Position numbers and translations under genes: made by a program. The notes beneath the pieces were generated by a model. That model was not told where the DNA came from. It was given only the letters and a program-made list of their open reading frames with translations, and did no database searches. From positions 1 through 5,304 of the forward strand of contig WRKC01000042.1 in the NCBI GenBank assembly GCA_009778275.1: DNA of 5,304 nt. The letters are read 5' to 3'. Below, piece after piece: positions 1 through 4,986 of this stretch. The stretch is from Methanomassiliicoccaceae archaeon (GTDB lineage: Archaea > Thermoplasmatota > Thermoplasmata > Methanomassiliicoccales > Methanomethylophilaceae). Within the stretch, counting starts at the first letter, position 1; every line of letters starts with the position of its first letter.

Positions 1-1134
1 GGGATGACCAACGACCTCCGCGGCCGGATGATAAGAGATGCCCTGTCGGGAAGCGGCAAGCATGTTCCTTCCCCTGAGATGTGCAGCCTCTGCGAGAATG
101 TGTTCGAACTCATGGATAGATTCGCGGCTGTCGTGGCCGAGAGCGTCAACAGCGTCCATTCGGACAATTTCCTCGTGGGCTCGAGGGTGGAGCCGGAGAT
201 CGCCGATAAAGAAAAGGAATTGTGGGAGAAGTACGGGCTTGAGAACGCCGAGGCCATCAAAACGGAGCTCAACAGAGAGATCGGAAAACTCGCCTTTCCG
301 ATGATCAACCGCCCAGTGGAGTTCAAGAACCCCCAGGTCGTGGCCTGCATAGATACAAGATTCGCGGATGTCACTTTGGACATAGCGCCGATCTTCATCG
401 CCGGAAGGTACTTCAAATACAGCCGCGAGATACCGCAGACGATCTGGCCGTGCAGGGTCTGCAAAGGCAAGGGATGCGGCAGATGCAAAGGTACCGGAAA
501 GATGTACCAGACATCCGTACAGGAGATAATCGGCGATATCGCATTGGAGATGAGTGGCGGGGACGAGCACTTCCTGCACGGAATGGGGAGAGAGGACATC
601 GATGCCTGCATGCTCGGCGAAGGCAGGCCGTTCGTGCTTGAGATAAGCAGACCCAGATCAAGAGATATCGACCTTGACGAGCTCGAAAGAAGGGCTAATG
701 CGTCGGACCTTGCGGGGTACGCGAGACTGCACTTCGTCCCCCGCGACATGGTGCAGGGATATAAGAGCGCAGACCCGGATAAGACCTATAAAGCAAGAGT
801 GAGGGCCGAGGGGAAAGTTAATAAAGAAAGAGTAAATGAGGTAGCTTTATCATTCAAGAATGTCCACATCGACCAGAGGACCCCACGCAGGGTTGAGCAC
901 AGACGTGCCGACCTTGTGAGAAAGAGGGTGATCCGATGGGTCGAGGCGGAGATGATCGGCGATGACGAGTTCGACCTCACCGTGAACGCGGAATCCGGGA
1001 CCTACATCAAGGAGTTCGTGTCCGGCGACGAGGGAAGGACGGTGCCGAACTTCTCCGACGCCCTCGAAGTGCGGTGTGCTGTACAGACGCTTGATGTGAT
1101 AGCGATCAACTACCAGGAATCAACGAGGGATTAA
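1..1134 (+). CDS. pus10: tRNA pseudouridine synthase Pus10 (5' partial)
   Basis: Pus10 makes pseudouridine at tRNA positions 54 and/or 55 in archaea. The reading frame is open to the left edge. The ATG at 4 is probably an internal Met: the residues after it (TNDLRGRMIR) resemble the segment that in archaeal Pus10 follows the first zinc Cys pair, so that pair and the true start should lie upstream. Counting from this Met, C27 and C30 (CSLC) would be the second zinc pair, and residues 50-170 form the THUMP-like region. That region ends in a Cys cluster C150/C153/C158/C161 (CRVCKGKGCGRC). The catalytic domain holds GREDID (195-200), with D198 the likely nucleophile by analogy with R-x-D motifs, then MLGEGRPF. 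SGTYIKEF (331-338) and GRT (344-346) are also typical. C202 sits where I recall Arg in relatives. The stop TAA is one base before rpl21e, suggesting cotranscription. Identity is secure; the start is unseen. Confidence 0.93.
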   Translation, partial: GMTNDLRGRMIRDALSGSGKHVPSPEMCSLCENVFELMDRFAAVVAESVNSVHSDNFLVGSRVEPEIADKEKELWEKYGLENAEAIKTELNREIGKLAFPMINRPVEFKNPQVVACIDTRFADVTLDIAPIFIAGRYFKYSREIPQTIWPCRVCKGKGCGRCKGTGKMYQTSVQEIIGDIALEMSGGDEHFLHGMGREDIDACMLGEGRPFVLEISRPRSRDIDLDELERRANASDLAGYARLHFVPRDMVQGYKSADPDKTYKARVRAEGKVNKERVNEVALSFKNVHIDQRTPRRVEHRRADLVRKRVIRWVEAEMIGDDEFDLTVNAESGTYIKEFVSGDEGRTVPNFSDALEVRCAVQTLDVIAINYQESTRD

Positions 1135-1135
1135 G

Positions 1136-1429
1136 ATGCAGGCATCCAGAGGAACAAGGACAAAGACCCGCCAGCTGTTGAAGAAAAAACCGAGGGCGCG
1201 CGGACTTTCGCCAATAACAAAGGCCTTCCAGCAGTTCGAAGCTGGGGAAAAGGTCAACATCATAATCGATCCCAGCGTCCACAAGGGAATGCCGTTCTCC
1301 AGATTCCACGGGCTTACCGGCGTGATCATCGGCCCCAGGGGGGCCGCATATGAGGTTGACGTAAAGGACGGCAACAAGACCAAAATGGTCGTGGCGCGCC
1401 CGGAACACCTCGTAAGGAACAGAGAATGA
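1136..1429 (+). CDS. rpl21e: 50S ribosomal protein L21e
   Basis: This is a 97-residue archaeal/eukaryotic-type large-subunit ribosomal protein with no bacterial counterpart. It is full length for the family. The N-terminus is strongly basic (TRTKTRQLLKKKPRARG, residues 7-23), as expected for rRNA contact. The SH3-like beta-barrel follows, with the family signature IDPSVHKGMPFSRFHG (44-59), TGVIIGPRG (61-69) and the closing VARPEHL (86-92). The ATG is one base after the pus10 stop. A GAGGGA ribosome-binding site at 1125-1130, inside the pus10 end, is 5 bases upstream, so this start is well supported. It is probably cotranscribed with pus10 and rpoF. Nothing is missing or odd. Confidence 0.97.
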   Translation: MQASRGTRTKTRQLLKKKPRARGLSPITKAFQQFEAGEKVNIIIDPSVHKGMPFSRFHGLTGVIIGPRGAAYEVDVKDGNKTKMVVARPEHLVRNRE

Positions 1430-1441
1430 GCATTTTTCGAC

Positions 1442-1449
1442 GGTGATCC
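1442..1449 (+). promoter_or_regulatory. Ribosome-binding site that sets the rpoF start
   Basis: GGTGATCC matches eight consecutive bases of the sequence complementary to the archaeal 16S rRNA 3' end (AGGAGGTGATCC). It ends two bases before the ATG at 1452. The alternative upstream GTG at 1443 lies inside this element, so it is more likely part of the pairing site than an initiation codon. Confidence 0.75.
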
Positions 1450-1451
1450 TA

Positions 1452-1769
1452 ATGCCCGAGCACTATGTAACGCTGGCAGAGGTCAGGGACCTTCTCACTG
1501 AAGAGCATGAGAAGAGGGAACTCCTTACTTCGCAAAAGGCCGCGATGGAGCATGCGAGGGCGGTATGCACACTCTCGGTCGAGAATGCGGATGCGCTCGC
1601 GAAAGAGATCCTCGCGATCGGCGGCGTGACGGAATATGCCGCCGTGAAGGTGGCCGATCTTCTTCCGCAATATCCGGAGGATGTGCGGGCGATATTCTCT
1701 AAAGAAAGGATTGCGATCGAACCAAAGACTATCGAGAAAGTAATCGAGGTAGTAAGTAAATACCTGTAA
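1452..1769 (+). CDS. rpoF: DNA-directed RNA polymerase subunit Rpo4 / RpoF
   Basis: Archaeal homologue of eukaryotic Rpb4. With Rpo7/RpoE it forms the stalk of RNA polymerase, which helps promoter opening and binds the emerging transcript. From the ATG at 1452 it has 105 residues, about the usual size. EHYVTLAEVRDLL (3-15) matches the N-terminal part that packs against Rpo7. A helical HRDC-like C-terminal half contains VKVADLLPQYPEDVRAIF (65-82), typical of the family, then KER (84-86) and a final helix. An in-frame GTG at 1443 would add three residues, but it lies inside the ribosome-binding site, so the ATG is preferred. The gene begins 22 bases after the rpl21e stop and ends with tandem TAA TAA stops (1767-1772). 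Its place beside L21e and DUF655 is common in archaea. Confidence 0.94.
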   Translation: MPEHYVTLAEVRDLLTEEHEKRELLTSQKAAMEHARAVCTLSVENADALAKEILAIGGVTEYAAVKVADLLPQYPEDVRAIFSKERIAIEPKTIEKVIEVVSKYL

Positions 1770-1794
1770 TAAGATTTCTCACTGAGGGGTCTCG

Positions 1795-2343
1795 ATGGAA
1801 GAGTACGCATACGTTTTGGATTATCTTTCGCAAGGCATACCTACCGGCAATTTCGGAAAGAAAGAGCCTCTGTGCTATGCTTTGGGCGATGAGGAATTCA
1901 AACTCTTCGAGCTTGTCCCTAAAGCGAATGCGGTCATCAACATCGGCGAGAGGGTCTACATCGGAAAGGACCCGGCGAAAAGGACCATAATCGACCACGT
2001 GAAGAGACGTGTCGGGCCCTCGGAACTCACCCACGGCGCGGTGGCTGAATTGGAGTACTGCGTGAACGAGATAGTTCTGTCCAACCAGCCGAGGTTCATA
2101 AGATTCTTTAACGAGGCCGAACCGATCTCGATGAGAAAGCACCTGTTGGAAGAACTTCCCGGCCTCGGTAAGAAAACGATGACGACGATACTTGATATGC
2201 GCGCGAAGAACGGTCCGTTTAAGGATTTTAAAGACCTCAGCGAACGCACGGCGATCAAAGGCCCGGAGAAGCTCATATCCGCGCGCATAGTGCTTGAGCT
2301 GACAGACAACACAATGAAACGTTATCTCTTCGTGTCCAAATGA
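1795..2343 (+). CDS. DUF655 family protein, predicted RNA-binding
   Basis: This 182-residue protein belongs to the archaeal DUF655 family (COG1491), whose role is not established. The start MEEYAYVLDYL is typical. A compact beta-rich N-terminal half carries GERVYIGKDP (51-60), resembling an OB-fold-like strand pair, followed by a basic stretch (KRTIIDHVKRRV). The C-terminal half has the family's RFIRFFNEAEPISMRKHLLEELPGLGKKT region (100-128 in this protein), where LPGLGKK is a helix-hairpin-helix nucleic-acid-binding turn. It ends in KRYLFVSK. Length is normal. A GAGGGG ribosome-binding site at 1784-1789 precedes the ATG. The stop overlaps the ksgA start, so translation of the two is probably coupled. 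Its constant partnership with ksgA suggests a role in rRNA or ribosome biogenesis, which is an inference only. Confidence 0.93.
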   Translation: MEEYAYVLDYLSQGIPTGNFGKKEPLCYALGDEEFKLFELVPKANAVINIGERVYIGKDPAKRTIIDHVKRRVGPSELTHGAVAELEYCVNEIVLSNQPRFIRFFNEAEPISMRKHLLEELPGLGKKTMTTILDMRAKNGPFKDFKDLSERTAIKGPEKLISARIVLELTDNTMKRYLFVSK

Positions 2344-3149
2344 ACAGAGGAGAGACCAGCAGACTTATTGCCGAGACGGGCGTGGTCCCGAGAAAGAGCA
2401 AAGGCCAGAATTTTCTTATCGACGACAGGGTGGCGGAACGCCAAGTGGACCTCGCCGGGATATCCGCGGAGGACCTTGTGTTGGAGGTCGGCCCCGGGCT
2501 CGGCATACTCACATCTAAACTCGTGGAACGTTCCGGCAGCTTGACCTGCATCGAGATAGATGACGCTCTTGCCGACCACATTGAGGCGACGTACGGAAAA
2601 AAGCTGCATCTGATCAGAGGGGATGCCGTCAAGGTCCCTTTCCCTCCCTTTGACGTATTCGTCAGCAACCTTCCGTACAGTGTGTCCACGCCGATCATCT
2701 TCAAACTTCTGGAGAGCAGTTTCAGAAAGGCGATAGTCATGGTGCAGAAGGAGTTCGCCGATAGGATGACGGCGGACGTGGGAAGCCCGGACTATTCCAG
2801 GCTTACCGTCAATCTTTTTTTCAAAGCGGATTGTCGCATCTTGGAAAAGGTGCCGAGTTCCAGATTCAAACCTCAGCCGAAGGTCGATTCGGCTATAGTG
2901 GAGATCGTGCCGAGACCGGCGCCGTTCACCGTGTTTGACGAGGGTTTGTTCTTCAGAGTGACGGAGATCACTTTCAATCACAGAAGGAAAAAGATAGGTA
3001 CCTCTCTCAAGGCCGCAAAGTTGATCGAGGAAGGGTGGAACATCCCGTTCCTGGATTCAAGGATCGAAGATCTGCGGCCGGCGGAGATAGGGGAGATAGC
3101 CGATTCGATATTTCTGTGCCGCAAGGAAAAACTGTCCCTTCTCGACTGA
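2340..3149 (+). CDS. ksgA: 16S rRNA adenine dimethyltransferase KsgA/RsmA (archaeal Dim1)
   Basis: The enzyme uses S-adenosylmethionine to dimethylate the N6 positions of two adjacent adenines in the loop of helix 45 near the 3' end of 16S rRNA, a late small-subunit assembly step. All expected motifs are visible in its 269 residues: KSKGQNFLID (19-28), the AdoMet glycine loop LEVGPGLGILT (48-58), acidic ribose-contacting E72, GDA (94-96), the catalytic NLPY (110-113), SSRFKPQPKVDSAIV (173-187), and FNHRRKKIGTSLK (212-224) in the C-terminal helical domain. It starts by a four-base ATGA overlap with DUF655 and has no clear ribosome-binding site of its own, so translational coupling is likely. 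Length is normal. No hemK/prmC-like gene follows, unlike in many archaea. Confidence 0.97.
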   Translation: MNRGETSRLIAETGVVPRKSKGQNFLIDDRVAERQVDLAGISAEDLVLEVGPGLGILTSKLVERSGSLTCIEIDDALADHIEATYGKKLHLIRGDAVKVPFPPFDVFVSNLPYSVSTPIIFKLLESSFRKAIVMVQKEFADRMTADVGSPDYSRLTVNLFFKADCRILEKVPSSRFKPQPKVDSAIVEIVPRPAPFTVFDEGLFFRVTEITFNHRRKKIGTSLKAAKLIEEGWNIPFLDSRIEDLRPAEIGEIADSIFLCRKEKLSLLD

Positions 3150-3185
3150 TCTGCCATGTGGCCGCCATCAGAAACGGTCATTTCT

Positions 3186-3202
3186 GGGGAAAGTTTTATT
3201 AT
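3186..3202 (+). promoter_or_regulatory. Archaeal BRE/TATA promoter for the membrane-protein gene
   Basis: A purine-rich BRE-like GGGGAAAG (3186-3193) runs directly into TTTTATTAT (3194-3202). The TATA-like block begins 30 bases before the ATG at 3224. Archaeal start sites usually lie about 25-30 bases downstream of the box, so transcription should begin at or next to the ATG. No ribosome-binding site is seen before that ATG, consistent with a leaderless mRNA. Confidence 0.65.
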
Positions 3203-3223
3203 CCAATATAGGCTCCAATCGCT

Positions 3224-3652
3224 ATGGAAGGCAAAAAAAGACCCATCCTGATCGCGTTGATCGGACTGATCACGTTGATAATGGCTTTTCTGATCCTGCT
3301 TGCAGCAGTAATAGCGCTCTTTTCATCAACCATGCTTGCAGATGCGGGTGTCGACCTCGGAGACCTGATGAACGCCGTCGGGTACAGCGGATTCGTGGTC
3401 GGCATCATATTCCTTATCATAGGGGTAGGTATTTGGAGAGGATGGTCCATTATGTGGTACATAGCGGTCATCCTTTACATTCTCGCATTGGTTGGTTCGA
3501 TAGCATCGATAGCCTTAGTGTTCATTGACGGAGGTGTGGACGCGGCAGTGACCGTTCCGCTCTTCGTACCCTTGATCATAAGCCTGCTGATACTGTACTA
3601 TCTTTTCCGCCCGAAGGTCAAAGAATTCTTCACTATCGGAAAATCCGCTTAA
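3224..3652 (+). CDS. Small four-helix membrane protein, function unknown
   Basis: I do not recognise a named family. The 142 residues are strongly hydrophobic, with four predicted membrane helices: about 8-33, 53-71, 74-101 and 108-128. The short basic N-terminus (MEGKKRP) and the basic C-terminal tail (FRPKVKEFF, 128-136) would both be cytosolic by the positive-inside rule. The loop between helices 1 and 2 (38-50) is acidic (LADAGVDLGDLM) and the loop between helices 3 and 4 holds two aspartates (FIDGGVDAA), so both probably face outside. No catalytic, metal-binding or signal-peptidase motif is seen. It has its own upstream promoter-like element and a hairpin terminator after the stop, so it appears to be a one-gene unit between ksgA and the GTPase. 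A real gene is likely given the clean start, membrane topology and flanking signals. The third-helix/YYLFRPKV end resembles generic small archaeal membrane proteins. Confidence 0.85.
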   Translation: MEGKKRPILIALIGLITLIMAFLILLAAVIALFSSTMLADAGVDLGDLMNAVGYSGFVVGIIFLIIGVGIWRGWSIMWYIAVILYILALVGSIASIALVFIDGGVDAAVTVPLFVPLIISLLILYYLFRPKVKEFFTIGKSA

Positions 3653-3677
3653 GGAACAGAACAGTCCTTTCCAAACC

Positions 3678-3703
3678 GGGGCGGACAGCCCCATTTTTTG
3701 TTT
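3678..3703 (+). terminator. Hairpin plus T-run terminator after the membrane-protein gene
   Basis: GGGGC (3678-3682) pairs perfectly with GCCCC (3688-3692) across a five-base loop. A run of six T (3694-3699) then G and three more T follow. It lies 25 bases after the TAA stop. The T-run is the part known to matter for archaeal RNA polymerase; the hairpin is a bacterial-looking addition. Confidence 0.6.
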
Positions 3704-3708
3704 ATAAT
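3701..3708 (+). promoter_or_regulatory. Candidate distal TATA box for the GTPase gene
   Basis: TTTATAAT is a good TATA-like octamer, and would place a start near 3727-3732 with a leader of roughly 65 bases. It overlaps the end of the terminator T-run and lacks an A/G-rich BRE upstream, so it is a weaker candidate than the proximal element. Confidence 0.3.
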
Positions 3709-3753
3709 GTCTAAAAGTGCGGCGCTAAACGCACATTGACAGAGTATGGAACG

Positions 3754-3766
3754 GCAAACGTATAAC
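3754..3766 (+). promoter_or_regulatory. Candidate proximal BRE/TATA box for the GTPase gene
   Basis: GCAAAC (3754-3759) followed by GTATAAC (3760-3766) has the same layout as the element before the membrane-protein gene. The TATA block begins about 34 bases before the ATG at 3795, predicting a leader of zero to a few bases. No ribosome-binding site lies at a usable distance from this ATG (GAGGT at 3772-3776 is 18 bases away), which suits a leaderless or nearly leaderless mRNA. Confidence 0.45.
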
Positions 3767-3794
3767 ATCCTGAGGTCCATACACATAAGATCAT

Positions 3795-4982
3795 ATGCAG
3801 GTAGGCATAGTAGGAAAACCGAATGTCGGGAAATCAACATTCTTCGGCGCCGCGACGATGGCGCCGGTGGAGATCGCGAATTACCCCTTCACTACGATAG
3901 AGCCCAACAAAGGTATGGCATACGTCAGAGCGCCGTGCCCGTGCAAGGAACTTGGAGTCCAGTGCACCCCTCACAACTCCGCCTGCATAAACGGAACGAG
4001 GATGGTCCCCATCGAGCTGCTGGACGTAGCTGGCCTTGTCCCGGATGCTTGGGAAGGGAAAGGCCTGGGGAATAAGTTCTTAGACGATCTGAGGCAGGCG
4101 GACGCATTCATTAATGTCGTGGATGCGAGCGGGACCACGGACATTGAAGGAAATACCATCGCCCCCGGCAAGTATGACCCTTCGGAGGATGTTGCCTTCC
4201 TGAGAAGGGAGATAGCCCTCTGGATGAGAGAGATAATAAAGAACGGACTGTCAAAGATCGCCAGACAGGCGAAGATGCAGGGAAGCAAGCCGGAGACCAT
4301 ACTTCAGGAAAGGTTCGCGGGCCTGAACGTGACAGAAGGACAGATCAAAGATGCGCTGAGGCACGTTGAGCTGCCGCAGGACCCTACGTTGTGGGACGAC
4401 GAGACGCTGCTGTCACTTTGCATCAAGATAAGAGAGATATCCAAACCGATGATCATAGCGATGAACAAAGCGGACATATCTCCTCCGGAGAATCTTGACA
4501 AGCTGAGAAAAATGGGCGACAGGGCTGTTCCCACCCTCGCAGAGACGGAGCTCGCCCTGAAAAAAGCAGGTGCGGGTGGCCTCATCGATTACGTTCCCGG
4601 TGACCCGGGCTTTACGATTAAGCCCGGCATAACGCTCAGCGAAGGACAGAGAAAAGCTCTGGAATACATGGGAGAGAAAATGAAAGGATACAACGGGACC
4701 GGAGTGCAGGCGTGCCTGGAGGACTGCGTCTTCAGGATGTTGGATCTTATCGCGGTGTATCCGGTAGAGGACGAATCGAAATACACCGATCACTTCGGGC
4801 GCGTACTGCCCGACTGCTTCCTCATGCCCAGAGGCTCGACGGCCAGGGACCTTGCCTACAAGGTCCACACCGAATTGGGAGACAAATTCATAAGGGCGAT
4901 CAACGCCAGAACGAAAAGGGCCGTCGGGGCCGACTACATCCTTCAGGATGGCGATGTGATAAGGATCGTGGCCAATAAGTGA
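3795..4982 (+). CDS. YchF/Ygr210-like GTP-binding protein with TGS domain
   Basis: A complete 395-residue TRAFAC GTPase of the Obg/YchF group, archaeal Ygr210-like branch, thought to act with ribosomes in the cytosol; its exact role is not established. G motifs in order: G1 GKPNVGKST (7-15), G2 region NYPFTTIEPN (29-38), G3 DVAG (77-80), G4 NKAD (224-227) and a G5-like PTLAE (246-250). A helical insertion occupies about 130-215. The C-terminal TGS domain (about 315-393) is a beta-grasp fold expected to bind RNA or the ribosome. NKAD is the canonical guanine-recognition motif, unlike the altered motif of E. coli YchF and human OLA1, so GTP is predicted rather than ATP. Four Cys (C48, C50, C57, C64) between G2 and G3 are characteristic of this branch. 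The start is fixed by MQVGIVGKPN. The polB gene follows after four bases, so the two are probably cotranscribed. Confidence 0.94.
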   Translation: MQVGIVGKPNVGKSTFFGAATMAPVEIANYPFTTIEPNKGMAYVRAPCPCKELGVQCTPHNSACINGTRMVPIELLDVAGLVPDAWEGKGLGNKFLDDLRQADAFINVVDASGTTDIEGNTIAPGKYDPSEDVAFLRREIALWMREIIKNGLSKIARQAKMQGSKPETILQERFAGLNVTEGQIKDALRHVELPQDPTLWDDETLLSLCIKIREISKPMIIAMNKADISPPENLDKLRKMGDRAVPTLAETELALKKAGAGGLIDYVPGDPGFTIKPGITLSEGQRKALEYMGEKMKGYNGTGVQACLEDCVFRMLDLIAVYPVEDESKYTDHFGRVLPDCFLMPRGSTARDLAYKVHTELGDKFIRAINARTKRAVGADYILQDGDVIRIVANK

Positions 4983-4984
4983 TC
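4979..4984 (+). promoter_or_regulatory. Ribosome-binding site of polB overlapping the GTPase stop
   Basis: GTGATC is complementary to part of the archaeal 16S 3' end and contains the TGA stop (4980-4982) of the upstream gene. It ends two bases before the ATG at 4987, a geometry close to that of rpoF. This supports both the ATG choice and coupled translation. Confidence 0.5.
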
Positions 4985-4986
4985 GT

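Noticed and set aside
463..502. DnaJ-like CxxCxGxGCxxC zinc motif suggesting a fused chaperone domain
   Set aside because: This Cys cluster before the catalytic domain is a normal feature of archaeal Pus10, and there is only one repeat and no J-domain.
2322..2981. A 219-codon minus-strand frame opposite ksgA
   Set aside because: It lies fully antisense to a complete ksgA and shows no recognisable domain; long antisense frames are a by-product of the codon usage here.
3146..3171. Inverted repeat CTGAT / ATCAG across the ksgA stop as a terminator
   Set aside because: The five-base arms are separated by 16 bases and no T-run follows directly, so it is not convincing.
3746..4075. A 109-codon plus-strand frame beginning before the GTPase gene
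   Set aside because: It overlaps the GTPase N-terminus in another frame, is rich in Arg and lacks any family motif; the overlapping GTPase has every expected motif.
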